Assembly (NCBI RefSeq): GCF_900104655.1 | Contig: NZ_FNWD01000002.1 | Coordinates: 2,526,246 to 2,590,245 of the forward strand | Length of the DNA stretch: 64,000 nt | Reading direction: 5' to 3' | From: Millionella massiliensis | GTDB taxonomy: Bacteria; Bacteroidota; Bacteroidia; Bacteroidales; Rikenellaceae | Shown: piece after piece, positions 44,512 to 53,104 of the stretch | How positions within the stretch are numbered: the first letter of the stretch is position 1 | Layout of the letters: every line of letters starts with the position of its first letter | Program-made: the position numbers and the translations under genes | The notes under the pieces: model-generated | What the model saw: only the letters and a program-made list of their open reading frames with translations | What the model was told of the DNA's origin: nothing | The model's database searches: none

Positions 44512-45168
44512 ATGAAAACGATATGGATGAGCGCCCTGTTGGGTTTGGGGCTGATTTTCGGAAACGTGGCCGCACAGGCGGCCGGCCAGTCGGCAGACGC
44601 AGCGGCTTCCGTGGCACAGCAGCAGCCTGCGGTTGCCGTAACCCCGATCGACACGCTGACGGTACCTGTCGAGACGGCGGAGGCGGCAGCCCGGTTGCGA
44701 ACCGACAGCCTGTTGCAGGTGCTGACCGACCGCGTGGGCGGTGTGGAACAGTCGGTCGGGCAGTTGCGTGGCAGCGTGATGACGCACCGCGGTTCGGGCC
44801 TGGACGACGAGTACATTATGGCACTGTTGATTGTCGCGATGGTTGCCATAACGCTGATTGTCATTGTCTATATCACCCAGAAATTCTATTTCCGTAAGTG
44901 TGAAAAACGCTACGAGATGGAACGCTACCGCCTCGAACACGGGTACCCCGTGCCCGAAAAAGAGGGACTCGGTGCAACGGCCCTGACGCGACGGCTATTG
45001 ATTACGGCCATTATCGGCTTTGCACTCCTGGCATGGGTCGGGGTCATCAATATGAGTTATATGGGGCTGTTTGCCGGTCTGCTGCTGTGGGTGCTGCTGG
45101 CAGGCGTGGGGTATGCCATTGTCTATCTGTTCCGGGTGTACGTGAGCCGTCGTGACGAAAACCGCTAA
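44512..45168 (+). CDS. Membrane protein of unknown function, sigma operon gene 1
   Basis: A 218-residue protein with a signal peptide (about 1-22), an Ala/Gln-rich periplasmic stretch, and a transmembrane helix near 103-122. A short charged cytoplasmic loop (QKFYFRKCEKRYEMERYRLEHG) follows, then two further helices (about 162-205). It resembles DUF6249-type membrane proteins that sit beside ECF sigma factors in Bacteroidota. Its role may be to sense an envelope signal, which is inference. Its 3' end overlaps the sigma gene by 17 bp, which indicates translational coupling. Confidence 0.7.
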   Translation: MKTIWMSALLGLGLIFGNVAAQAAGQSADAAASVAQQQPAVAVTPIDTLTVPVETAEAAARLRTDSLLQVLTDRVGGVEQSVGQLRGSVMTHRGSGLDDEYIMALLIVAMVAITLIVIVYITQKFYFRKCEKRYEMERYRLEHGYPVPEKEGLGATALTRRLLITAIIGFALLAWVGVINMSYMGLFAGLLLWVLLAGVGYAIVYLFRVYVSRRDENR

Positions 45169-45703
45169 ATACAACCCTGTCGAGGAGCTGTGGCTGGTCC
45201 AGCGGGTCAAACGTCTGGGCGACCGCGACGCTTTCGGGAGACTGGTCGAGCAGTACCAGTCTCCCCTGCGGCGCTACCTGACCCACCTGACCGCCGGCGA
45301 CCGTTTCCGGGCCGACGACCTGGCGCAGGAGACCTTTCTCAAGGCCTTCGTGTCGATTCGCCAGTTTTCCGCACTGGGGTCGTTCCGCGCCTGGCTGTTC
45401 CGCATCGCCTACCGCACGTTCCTCGACGGATGTCGAAACACCCATCCGTATCAGGAGTTGGGACACGTGGCGCCCGGCGAGGCCCAGTCCACTTGCGAAA
45501 TGTCGGCCGAAAACGGTATCTTGCAGAGCGCGCTGGCCTGTCTGGACGACACCGAGCGGAACGTGATTCTGCTGTCGGCCGTCGAAGGGTTGTCGCATGG
45601 ACAGATCGCGCAGGTGACGGACCTTCCCCTCGGCACGGTCAAAAGTACCGTGGCGCGCGCCAAATCAAAACTGAGGGAGTTCCTCAAAAACGAAGAGTTA
45701 TGA
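45152..45703 (+). CDS. RNA polymerase ECF-type sigma factor
   Basis: The 183-residue protein has sigma region 2 (about 20-90; FGRLVEQYQSPLRRYL, ADDLAQETFLKAFVSI, FRAWLFRIAYRTFLD) and region 4 (about 125-178; LDDTERNVILLSAVEGLSHGQIAQVTDLPLGTVKSTVARAKSKL), the layout of an extracytoplasmic-function sigma-70 factor. The start is GTG at 45152, inside the 3' end of the membrane-protein gene. Its stop codon TGA overlaps the ATG of the downstream membrane gene by 4 bp (ATGA). The target genes are not visible. Confidence 0.92.
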   Translation: MTKTAKYNPVEELWLVQRVKRLGDRDAFGRLVEQYQSPLRRYLTHLTAGDRFRADDLAQETFLKAFVSIRQFSALGSFRAWLFRIAYRTFLDGCRNTHPYQELGHVAPGEAQSTCEMSAENGILQSALACLDDTERNVILLSAVEGLSHGQIAQVTDLPLGTVKSTVARAKSKLREFLKNEEL

Positions 45704-46032
45704 AACGAAACCAGATACAGAATGATCCGCTGGAACGAATGCTCGATGCGGCCCGTCGTGTCGAGGTGCCTGACGCGGGATTTACGCAGCGGGTGATGGA
45801 GCGTATTGAGCCGCTCTCCCCGTCGCGCAACCTCTACCGGGTCCCCACGTTGGCCACGGCGCTCGTTTCGGTGGGGCTGATCGTGTGGGTGGCTCTGGCC
45901 GACCCTCTCCCCGCGCGGTGGGAGGAGCGGTGGACGGAACGGTGGCGGCAGACCGAAACGCCACGAAACGAGATCCGCTGGCTGCCCGAGCAGTGGCGCA
46001 TCCACCCGACGGAGGATGCAGAGACGTTATAG
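45700..46032 (+). CDS. Small one-helix membrane protein, likely anti-sigma partner
   Basis: A 110-residue protein in the position of an anti-sigma factor, starting in ATGA overlap with the sigma gene. A charged N-terminal half (NDPLERMLDAARRVEVPDAGFTQRVMERIEP) precedes one transmembrane helix (about 42-60; TLATALVSVGLIVWVAL) and a Trp/Arg/Glu-rich outer part (ERWTERWRQTETPR). There is no HHCC zinc motif of ZAS anti-sigma factors. Its context and size fit a small anti-sigma regulator; function inferred only. Confidence 0.65.
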   Translation: MKRNQIQNDPLERMLDAARRVEVPDAGFTQRVMERIEPLSPSRNLYRVPTLATALVSVGLIVWVALADPLPARWEERWTERWRQTETPRNEIRWLPEQWRIHPTEDAETL

Positions 46033-46435
46033 GGATGACGACGAAATTGTTATGACGTGCTCGGTTTTCGCCAGCGTCGGTCCGGCAGGGCGAGTGTTGC
46101 CTGTGGTGGAAAAAATCGCTGAAAAGTGCAAATGAGCGAACAATATATATATAACTATCTTTGGAATCAAAACGGATTTTGCCGCGAACTGAAAATTGTA
46201 AGATGTGGCATGGGGGCGTGAGCGGACGGACGGTAATCCCGAAACGAATTCGGGGCGAGGAGGCTGCTGGCGATGCGTAGCGGGTGCGGTGTGTGGTGGG
46301 GTGATTTGAACCGGCGCGGTCTGTGAGCCGGGGTGCGAAACAACGTGGCCCGATCGTTGATGGAAGGGAGGGCCTTTTACCGGCGGAGGATTATGCAGGT
46401 GTGTGTTGCGGATATTCACCAAAAATCGTTAATAT
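46033..46435. other. Intergenic region with candidate promoter and long leader
   Basis: A full -7 match, TATCTTTG at 46156-46163, lies about 270 nt before the TlpA-like gene. That implies a long leader or a small RNA in between. A short hairpin, CCCGAA with TTCGGG around 46233-46250, lies in this stretch. No tRNA-like fold or open frame of note is visible. Confidence 0.45.
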
Positions 46436-47884
46436 ATGACATTAACTCGACTTCTGATGACACTGGGCGCGGCAGGGCTGCTCGTCGCCTGCGGCGGAAA
46501 CGACGCGCCGAAACGACAGACGACCGTTGTGACGGGGCAAGTGATCAATCGCGCGGCGGATGGTTCGGGGGTGATTCTGTGGAACCTGTGCGATCCCATC
46601 TCTGACAATCGGTTGGCGCGGCGGTTGGCCGACGATGGATCGTTCCGTTTCGAAACAGACGGAATTACGGACTATCACAATGCGACGCTCGTGTATGGCG
46701 ACCGCTTTGTCAATTTCTTCGTCTCGCCGGGCGATTCGGTCCATCTGACGATCGATGCCTCCAAATTGCAGTCCGATGGGACCGCTGCGATTCAATTCTC
46801 AGGGGCGAATGCGGCGGAGAACAGAGAGTTGAATCGTATTCGGGACAAGGAGGCGCAGATGCTGTATGACGTTCATTTCGATCTGAATGTCGAGCCGGAC
46901 AGCCTGTTGTCTCAGGTGCGGCAGCAGGCGGCAAGGCTTCAGGATTCGATGACCCAGTTCAATCTGAGCCCGGCCATGCAGGATTTTGCCCGCCGGGATA
47001 TCCTGTTCTCTTTGGCCAATTACCTGATAGGTTATCGTGTGCAGGAGGACGATTTCGCTGCGCAACAAAAGGTGTTCGGCGACTCGCTGTTTGGCATCCA
47101 CGATACGACCAATTTCAAAACGATGATGTTCCCGTATCATCTTTTGGCCTATATGCAGGCCAAACTTTTTGCCGACAGTGTGCTCGCACAGGCTTTTGGG
47201 CAGGGCCAGCATGCTGTGATGGTGCGCCGGGGTATCGAGTTGCTCGAACAGGAGCCCGCCTCGAAAAGCCGTGATGTGATGCGGTGGAAGTTCCTGTCGG
47301 GTGCCTTGGAGCAGAACGCGGCCCTGTACGATTCGGTTCCGGAGATGCGGAGTGCCTTCGACGACCCGTCGTTGAACGAACGTCTCGCGGAACTGGCCGC
47401 GCGGTTGCAAGGGGCGCCGACTTTCCCCGATACGCCCATGGAGGGGATCACCTACATGGAGGCGGACAGTACGCTGACGGAAGTTCCAGAGGGCGACTTT
47501 TTTGCTTATCTGGCTGCCCGCTATCCCGGTAAGGTGCTTTATATCGATGTTTACTCCGTGTGGTGCGGCCCTTGTCGCATGGAGATGAAGTTTGCTCCGG
47601 AACTGCACGAAGCGATGCACGGGAAAGATGTCGTATTTGTGAATCTCTGTCTGTCGTCGGATCGGGAGACGTGGCAGCAGATGGTGGCCCAGCAGCCTGT
47701 CGTGGGGGAAAACTACTGGTTCGATCAGCATGCCACGCATCTCTTCATGGGAACTTACGATGTGTCGGGATTTCCCACCTATATCCTCGTCGGACGCGAC
47801 GGCAAGATTGTAACCATGGAGGCCGAACGGCCCTCGTCGAAGGATAAACTGGTGAAACAGATAGACGAATGTCTCGCCCGATAG
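46436..47884 (+). CDS. TlpA-like thioredoxin-fold lipoprotein with DUF4369-like N-terminus
   Basis: A 482-residue envelope lipoprotein; lipobox LLVAC. The N-terminal beta region (about 30-120; VTGQVINRAADGSG, FVNFFVSPGDSVHL) resembles DUF4369, which precedes thioredoxin domains in Bacteroidota. A helical part follows, and the thioredoxin domain (about 330-482) holds the redox motif WCGPC at 376-380 and the cis-proline in SGFPTYILVG. It is a probable thiol-disulfide oxidoreductase acting outside the membrane. It stands alone, with a terminator after it. Confidence 0.88.
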   Translation: MTLTRLLMTLGAAGLLVACGGNDAPKRQTTVVTGQVINRAADGSGVILWNLCDPISDNRLARRLADDGSFRFETDGITDYHNATLVYGDRFVNFFVSPGDSVHLTIDASKLQSDGTAAIQFSGANAAENRELNRIRDKEAQMLYDVHFDLNVEPDSLLSQVRQQAARLQDSMTQFNLSPAMQDFARRDILFSLANYLIGYRVQEDDFAAQQKVFGDSLFGIHDTTNFKTMMFPYHLLAYMQAKLFADSVLAQAFGQGQHAVMVRRGIELLEQEPASKSRDVMRWKFLSGALEQNAALYDSVPEMRSAFDDPSLNERLAELAARLQGAPTFPDTPMEGITYMEADSTLTEVPEGDFFAYLAARYPGKVLYIDVYSVWCGPCRMEMKFAPELHEAMHGKDVVFVNLCLSSDRETWQQMVAQQPVVGENYWFDQHATHLFMGTYDVSGFPTYILVGRDGKIVTMEAERPSSKDKLVKQIDECLAR

Positions 47885-47935
47885 CTGCTGTGGGGATATT
47901 GTGAGGCGGGCGGTGTGTGATACTTGATGAACTGG

Positions 47936-47984
47936 GTCGGCGCGTGTTCTTTCGGTCGGAAGAACACGCGCCGACTCTTTTTCG
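47936..47984 (+). terminator. Rho-independent terminator after TlpA-like gene
   Basis: A 16-bp perfect stem (47936-47951 with 47960-47975), 8-nt loop and tail TCTTTTT. Confidence 0.9.
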
Positions 47985-48047
47985 CCCCCGCGGGCGGAAA
48001 TTTCGTCGGGGAGCGGCGGGAAGTGGGCGAGAGTGCGAAAAGTGCCG

Positions 48048-48055
48048 TATCTTTG
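48048..48055 (+). promoter_or_regulatory. -7 box of glycosyltransferase promoter
   Basis: TATCTTTG ends 8 nt before the ATG at 48063, implying a leader of only one or two bases. Confidence 0.65.
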
Positions 48056-48062
48056 CCTGCTG

Positions 48063-49193
48063 ATGACGAAAATCTGTTGCATATTCAATATCGCGCCGCT
48101 CTACCGCGCCGGCATCTATCGGAAGATGGACGAAGACCCCGATCTGGAGTTCGACTTTCTGGCCGGTGAAGAGTCGGTCGGCGGCATCGCCCTGATGGAT
48201 ATCCGGCCGCTCGGCGGCTTTCGGGGCTACTTGCACAACATCTATCGCAAGGGCGGCAAACTCGTCTGGCAGAAAGGGGCCATCCGCCGCGCCTTCTCCA
48301 AACGTTACGACGCCTATATCCTGACCGGTAATCCCGGCATCCGTTCCAACTGGATCATCGCGCTGGTGGCCCGGCTGCTCGGTCGCCCCGTATATCTTTG
48401 GTCCCACGGGCTGCACGGCGACGAACGGGGGCTGAAACTGTGGAAAAACATGGCCTGGTTCCGCCTGGCCGGCCACCTGTTGCTGTATGGCGAACGTCCG
48501 CGCCGTCTGCTGCTCCAGCAGGGCTATCCCGACCGCCGGATGGCTGTGATCTACAATTCGCTGGACTACGACAAGCAGGCCGCCATCCGGGAGCGGATCG
48601 GCGACCGCGGCTTCATCCGCAACTACTTCGGCGACGATCTGCCGCTGTTGGTTTTCGTCGGTCGGCTCACGCGTTCCAAAAAACTCGACATGTTGCTGAC
48701 GGCCATGGCACAACTCGACCGCGAAGGGTGTGCCTGCAACCTGGTGCTGATCGGCGACGGTCCTGCCCGTGAGCAGCTCGAGGCGGAGGCCGAACGGCTG
48801 GGGTTGATCGACCGGGTCTGGTTCTACGGCGAGACCTACGACGACCACATTATCGGAACATTCCTGTACCATAGCGCCGTGTGCGTCAGTCCCGGCAACG
48901 TGGGGCTCACCGCCATCCACTCGCTGATGTTCGGGACGCCCGTCGTGACACACGACAACGGAAACAAACAGGGGCCCGAGTACGAGGCCATCGAGCCCGG
49001 TGTGAGTGGTACCCTTTTCGCCGAAGGTGATACCGGAGCGTTGGCCGACGCGATTCGACCCTGGCTTGCCCTCACCCCCGAGCAGCGGGATGCGGTTCGC
49101 CGGGCGTGCCACGGTGTGATCGACCGCGACTTTAACCCCGATCGGCAGATGCAGGTTCTGCGTTCGGTTTTCCTCTCCGGGACGAAACATTGA
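48063..49193 (+). CDS. Glycosyltransferase, GT4-like
   Basis: A 376-residue cytoplasmic GT-B enzyme. The N-terminal acceptor domain begins MTKICCIFNIAPLYRAGIY, and the C-terminal donor domain has VFVGRLTRSKKLDMLL, LIGDGPAREQLEAEAERLG and the SPGNVGLTAIHSLMFGTPVV segment, with the usual EX7E-type region modified. It probably transfers a sugar in polysaccharide or glycoprotein synthesis; the donor is unknown. An in-frame ATG at 48033 is rejected because it lies upstream of the promoter box. The gene stands alone. Confidence 0.85.
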   Translation: MTKICCIFNIAPLYRAGIYRKMDEDPDLEFDFLAGEESVGGIALMDIRPLGGFRGYLHNIYRKGGKLVWQKGAIRRAFSKRYDAYILTGNPGIRSNWIIALVARLLGRPVYLWSHGLHGDERGLKLWKNMAWFRLAGHLLLYGERPRRLLLQQGYPDRRMAVIYNSLDYDKQAAIRERIGDRGFIRNYFGDDLPLLVFVGRLTRSKKLDMLLTAMAQLDREGCACNLVLIGDGPAREQLEAEAERLGLIDRVWFYGETYDDHIIGTFLYHSAVCVSPGNVGLTAIHSLMFGTPVVTHDNGNKQGPEYEAIEPGVSGTLFAEGDTGALADAIRPWLALTPEQRDAVRRACHGVIDRDFNPDRQMQVLRSVFLSGTKH

Positions 49194-49240
49194 TTGGTAC
49201 GCTATTTGACAATCTTAATTCGGAATAATCGGAAAACGAT

Positions 49241-49822
49241 ATGGCAAAACAAGAGAATAATATTGAGAATCAAGAGATTGAAAATAAGGCTTCGGAAGAA
49301 GTGATCGACGAAGGCGCTGCCGGGGCTGACACGATGGCACCCGAAGCGGAGGCTCAGACGGCCGCCGCTGCCGATTCTTCTGACAAACTGGCAGAAGAGT
49401 GCAAAGCCTGGCAGGATAAATATGTACGTTTGTCGGCCGAGTTTGACAACTTCCGCAAGCGTACTCTCAAAGAGAAGATGGACCTGATCGCCAGCGGCGG
49501 TGAGGACGTCATCAAGGCGATCATCCCCGTGGTGGACGACTTCGAACGGGCCATCGCCGCCATGGCCGGCAAGGAAGAAGTGGCTGCCGAGTGCGAAGGC
49601 GTCCGGCTGATCTATCAGAAATTCATGGATATCCTCAAAAGCAAGGGTGTCACCCCGATCGAAGCGATCGGCAAATCGATGGATGTCGATTTCCACGATG
49701 CCGTGGCCAAAATCCCGGTCAGTGACCCCGAGAAAAAGGGTACCGTGATCGATGTGGTGCAAACCGGCTACATGCTCAAAGACAAAGTGCTGCGGTTTGC
49801 GAAAGTCGTTGTGGGCGAGTAG
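49241..49822 (+). CDS. grpE: Nucleotide exchange factor GrpE
   Basis: GrpE releases ADP from DnaK. The 193-residue protein has a long acidic, Ala/Glu-rich N-terminal part (about 1-50), then the GrpE helical dimer domain (EECKAWQDKYVRLSAEFDNFRKRT) and the C-terminal beta domain (VDFHDAVAKIPVSDPEKKGTVIDVVQTGYMLKDKVLR). Its length is typical. It lies 210 bp before dnaJ. No CIRCE element (TTAGCACTC-N9-GAGTGCTAA) is seen upstream. Confidence 0.97.
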   Translation: MAKQENNIENQEIENKASEEVIDEGAAGADTMAPEAEAQTAAAADSSDKLAEECKAWQDKYVRLSAEFDNFRKRTLKEKMDLIASGGEDVIKAIIPVVDDFERAIAAMAGKEEVAAECEGVRLIYQKFMDILKSKGVTPIEAIGKSMDVDFHDAVAKIPVSDPEKKGTVIDVVQTGYMLKDKVLRFAKVVVGE

Positions 49823-50031
49823 TTTGCCTCGTTTCGTGCGGGGGGCGAGATGTTGAGTGAGAAGGAGGTGGGGAAGGAGTTGAGGGGCGGTCTCCTTTGG
49901 AGGCCGAAACCGCATGCACTGCAGAGAATCGGCCGTTTGACAGGGAACGGTGGAACGCTTCGTGTGACACTGCCTGCCCGCGGCGGCAACGACACAAATA
50001 ACATTCGGATAAAAAGGACTTAGACGATATA

Positions 50032-51210
50032 ATGGCTGAAAAAAGAGATTATTACGAGGTGCTGGGCGTGAGTCGCGACGCATCGCCGGAAGAGATCAAG
50101 AAGGCGTACCGTAAGGCGGCAATCCAGTACCACCCGGATAAAAACCCGGGCGATAAGAATGCCGAAGAGAAATTCAAAGAGGCTGCCGAAGCCTACGACG
50201 TGCTGAGCAACCCCGACAAAAAGGCCCGTTACGATCAGTTCGGTCATGCGGGTATGGGCGGTGCGGCCGGCGGTGCCGGTGGATTCGGCGGATTCGGCGG
50301 CGAGTACGGCGGCTTCTCGATGGAGGACATCTTCTCGCGTTTCGGCGACATCTTCGGAGGCGGCCGTTTCGGCGGGTTCGGTTCCGGCGCATCGGGCTAC
50401 GGCGGACAGCGTGTCAACCGCGGCAGCGACTTGCGCGTCAAGGTGAAACTGAATCTCTCCGAGATTGTCAAAGGAACCACCAAAAAACTCAAAATCAAGA
50501 AAGACGTCACCTGTGATCAGTGCGGCGGATCGGGTGCCAAGGACAGCAACTCCTACTCGACCTGTTCGACCTGTGGTGGCTCGGGTCACGTAACGCAGGT
50601 GGTCAATACCTTCTTTGGTCGGACGCAGACCACTACGACCTGTCCGACCTGCGGCGGCAGTGGAAAAATCATCACCAGCCCGTGTCAGAAATGCCACGGT
50701 AACGGAACCGTCAAAGGCGAAGAGGTGGTCGAAATCAACATCCCGGCCGGGGTGGGCGAGGGCATGCAGCTCTCCGTCTCGGGCAAAGGGAACGCGGCCA
50801 AACATGGCGGCATCAACGGCGACCTGTTGGTGGTGATCGAAGAGGAGCCGCATCCCGAACTCAAGCGTGAAGGGAACGACCTGATCTATAACCTCCAGCT
50901 GAACGTGGCCGATGCCATTTTGGGTGCTTCGGTCGAAGTTCCCACGGTTGACGGCAAGGCGCGTATCAAGATCGAACCGGGCACGGTAGCCGGACGCGTG
51001 TTGCGTCTGCGGGGCAAAGGGATCCCCGATGTGAACGGTTACAGCACCGGCGACCTGCTGGTCGTAGCCGACATCTATGTGCCGGCTCACGTTTCGCCTG
51101 CTGAGAAAGAGGCACTCGAAAAGCTGCGCACGTCGGATAACTTCAAACCGAAGGCTTCCGACAAGGTGCGCAACCTCTTCGAACGGATGCGAAACTACTT
51201 CATGTCCTAA
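50032..51210 (+). CDS. dnaJ: Chaperone protein DnaJ
   Basis: The J-domain co-chaperone that stimulates DnaK ATPase. The 392-residue protein has the J domain (1-70) with HPD at 34-36 and a Gly/Phe-rich region (about 75-130). Next come four CxxCxGxG zinc motifs ([32 protein letters not shown]) and the C-terminal substrate-binding domains with [11 protein letters not shown]. All key residues are present. DnaK itself is outside the window. Confidence 0.97.
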   Translation: MAEKRDYYEVLGVSRDASPEEIKKAYRKAAIQYHPDKNPGDKNAEEKFKEAAEAYDVLSNPDKKARYDQFGHAGMGGAAGGAGGFGGFGGEYGGFSMEDIFSRFGDIFGGGRFGGFGSGASGYGGQRVNRGSDLRVKVKLNLSEIVKGTTKKLKIKKDVTCDQCGGSGAKDSNSYSTCSTCGGSGHVTQVVNTFFGRTQTTTTCPTCGGSGKIITSPCQKCHGNGTVKGEEVVEINIPAGVGEGMQLSVSGKGNAAKHGGINGDLLVVIEEEPHPELKREGNDLIYNLQLNVADAILGASVEVPTVDGKARIKIEPGTVAGRVLRLRGKGIPDVNGYSTGDLLVVADIYVPAHVSPAEKEALEKLRTSDNFKPKASDKVRNLFERMRNYFMS

Positions 51211-51489
51211 AGGGTAGATTCTTGCGGGCGTGCAGGCGAAGATGCCCGGTCGTGAACGACTGACTACTCCACAAAGAACCGTCGTGAGAAGCGTGGGGCG
51301 ACTACTGAGACCGCGTGGAACGATGGAGAGGGGGAGGGTGAGTCAGGGGGGAGGTGTGAAGGTGAAAGGCGAAACTGGGTGCACTTTCCGAAAGGCGTTT
51401 TGAATCGAATACTTGTATGGACGCGCCGTAAGATGCTCAACGATGATTGTTAGGTACGAGTAAGTTCACCCTTGAATCTGTAAAAAGAT

Positions 51490-51525
51490 AGCCACCGGGC
51501 AAAAGAACCCGGTGGCTGCTTTTTT
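51490..51525 (+). terminator. Terminator downstream of the dnaJ region
   Basis: A 10-bp perfect stem (51490-51499 with 51508-51517), loop CAAAAGAA, and tail GCTTTTTTA. Confidence 0.85.
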
Positions 51526-51714
51526 ATGTGTATGACTGAACGCGTTTTCGTTGCTCCTCGGGGGCGATAGGTGGGTGGTTGTTTATTCCTTGGCCCGCTC
51601 CTGAATAGGTGTCAGCTTCTGAATAGGCATGCCTATACCTCCGGCCTCTGCATTTCTCTCCCGTGCTTCGTGTGTGCGTATCTTAGTTACAAAGCCCTCC
51701 CCGCGGTGCATAAC

Positions 51715-51795
51715 AAAAAAGAGAGTCACCTTTTGGGTAACTCTCTTTTTGCATGGTGTCACCGGGACCCGAACCAGGGATACAAGGGTTTTAGT
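51715..51795 (-). pseudogene. Decayed tRNA 3' half with its terminator (left end of small insertion)
   Basis: On the minus strand, 51754-51795 matches the 3' end of the intact tRNA-Phe at 53032 (T-arm and acceptor, with several differences). 51715-51750 matches its terminator (6 A, GAGAGTCACC stem, 5 T). The 5' part of the tRNA is missing, so this is either a leftover attachment site or an old tRNA duplicate. A tract of AT-rich sequence begins right after it. Confidence 0.7.
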
Positions 51796-52012
51796 GATTA
51801 ATCAATAATATGCAGGATTGAAGTGTAAAATTGCTGTTTTGCCGTTTGTTGAGACGCGTGTAGTCGAAACATTGTGGAAAGCAGAATAACAGTTGTCCAG
51901 ATTAGTAATTTGTTGATTGGTAGCGGCCAATTTCGAAGAAGGCAAAAATGGCGGGTAAAAATATTTCAGTTGCACTCGATGTATGGATATCTCGAATGAT
52001 CATATCTTTGTG

Positions 52013-52020
52013 AAAAGAAA
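52013..52020 (+). promoter_or_regulatory. -7 box of fructokinase promoter
   Basis: TATCTTTG lies 34 nt before the ATG. No clear -33 TTG at the usual spacing. Confidence 0.55.
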
Positions 52021-52053
52021 CGTAATGGAGTAATCAGTTTTATATTTCTTGCC

Positions 52054-52950
52054 ATGGAAGCTAAAAGGAATTTAGTCGTAGGTATTGGAGAAGCATTGTG
52101 GGACATCCTTCCGGAAGGAAAGAAGTTGGGAGGTGCACCTGCGAACTTTGCCTATCATGTATCCCAGTTCGGGTTGAAAAGTGTCGTTGTCAGTGCGGTG
52201 GGTGAGGATACCTTAGGAAAGGAAATTCTGTCCAGTTTAGCTGATAAGAAACTCAATATGCTGATCGAAAGGGTGCAGTATCCGACGGGGACCGTGCAGG
52301 TGGAACTCGACAATAACGGAGTACCCTGCTATGATATAAAGGAAAATGTGGCGTGGGATAATATTCCCTTTACTGACAAGTTGAAATTAATTGGCGAGCA
52401 GACGATGGCTGTCTGTTATGGTTCGCTGGCACAAAGAAGTGAAGTCTCCAGGGAAACCATCAATGCATTCCTCAGTATGATCCCAAATGAGAAAGGGATA
52501 TACAAGGTTTTTGATATCAACCTGCGTCAGGGCTTCTATACCAAGGAAATATTGTGTCGTTCCATGGAGCAATGTAATGTTCTCAAGATCAATGATGAGG
52601 AACTGCTGACCGTAAGCCGCCTGTTTGGTTATCCCGACATAGATTTGCAGGACAAATGCTGGATTTTGCTTGGGAAATATAATCTGGAAATGCTCATACT
52701 GACGTGCGGAGCGAATGGCAGCTACGTATTTACACCTGGTAACATTTCTTTTGTCGAGACACCCAGGGTGGAAGTGGCAGATACGGTAGGAGCGGGAGAT
52801 TCCTTTACGGCTGCATTCATTTCTGCTTTGCTGATGAAGAAATCCGTTCGTGAAGCACACCAGTTTGCCGTCAGTGTTTCAGCATACGTATGTACCCAAA
52901 ATGGTGCAATGCCGAAGCTTCCGGCGGAGTATATATCCAGAATAGTCTGA
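52054..52950 (+). CDS. PfkB-family carbohydrate kinase, fructokinase-like
   Basis: The 298-residue protein has the PfkB layout: an N-terminal GIGEALWDILPEGKKLGGAPANFAYHVSQFG with the sugar-binding GG motif, YPTGTVQVELDNNG, VFDINLRQGFY, and the catalytic C-terminal motif DTVGAGDSFTAAF with the base Asp. This is the fructokinase branch (sucrose/fructose use). Its codon use is AT-richer than that of all neighbours (many TTA, ATA, AAG, GGA codons), a sign of recent transfer. It stands alone between a tRNA fragment and tRNA-Phe, with no sugar transporter or regulator. Confidence 0.9.
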   Translation: MEAKRNLVVGIGEALWDILPEGKKLGGAPANFAYHVSQFGLKSVVVSAVGEDTLGKEILSSLADKKLNMLIERVQYPTGTVQVELDNNGVPCYDIKENVAWDNIPFTDKLKLIGEQTMAVCYGSLAQRSEVSRETINAFLSMIPNEKGIYKVFDINLRQGFYTKEILCRSMEQCNVLKINDEELLTVSRLFGYPDIDLQDKCWILLGKYNLEMLILTCGANGSYVFTPGNISFVETPRVEVADTVGAGDSFTAAFISALLMKKSVREAHQFAVSVSAYVCTQNGAMPKLPAEYISRIV

Positions 52951-52990
52951 GAGAGGCTCAGTTGGGAAAGATTTAAGTTGTCTGATAAAT

Positions 52991-53028
52991 AAAAAAGAGG
53001 AAGTCACTACGGTAACTTCCTCTTTTTT
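52991..53028. terminator. Bidirectional terminator of fructokinase and tRNA-Phe
   Basis: A 14-bp perfect stem (52991-53004 with 53015-53028) starting with AAAAAA and ending with TTTTTT, so it works from both sides. Confidence 0.88.
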
Positions 53029-53031
53029 GCG

Positions 53032-53104
53032 TGGTGCCACCGGGAATCGAACCAGGGACACAAGGATTTTCAGTCCTTTGCTCTACCAACTGAGCTATGG
53101 CACC
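53032..53104 (-). tRNA. tRNA-Phe (GAA)
   Basis: The minus strand folds as a 73-nt tRNA: acceptor GGTGCCA with TGGCACC, D arm GCTC-GAGC, anticodon stem AAGGA with TCCTT around CTGAAAA (anticodon GAA), and T-loop TTCGATT. The CCA end is not encoded. The third pair of the T stem (T with C) is mismatched. A good promoter lies upstream (minus strand -7 TACCTTTG at 53125-53132, -33 TTTG at 53152-53155) and a terminator downstream. Confidence 0.93.

Larger units (their letters stand above)
51211..52012. other. Intergenic region with terminator and decayed tRNA end
   Basis: 51211-51480 is G-rich with no gene. A terminator (AGCCACCGGG stem at 51490-51499 and 51508-51517, then GCTTTTTTA) follows. The decayed tRNA 3' end and terminator copy at 51715-51795 comes next. 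After 51795 the sequence becomes AT-richer, with no gene until the fructokinase promoter at 52013. Confidence 0.6.

Noticed and set aside
49194-49240. A CIRCE (HrcA) operator before grpE.
   Set aside because: No inverted TTAGCACTC repeat is present between the glycosyltransferase and grpE.
51571-51801. A 76-residue plus-strand frame near the tRNA remnant.
   Set aside because: It runs across the terminator and tRNA fragment and shows no domain or start signal.
51715-53104. Prophage or integrative element at tRNA-Phe.
   Set aside because: No integrase, relaxase or phage gene is present, so only a small insertion or remnant can be supported.
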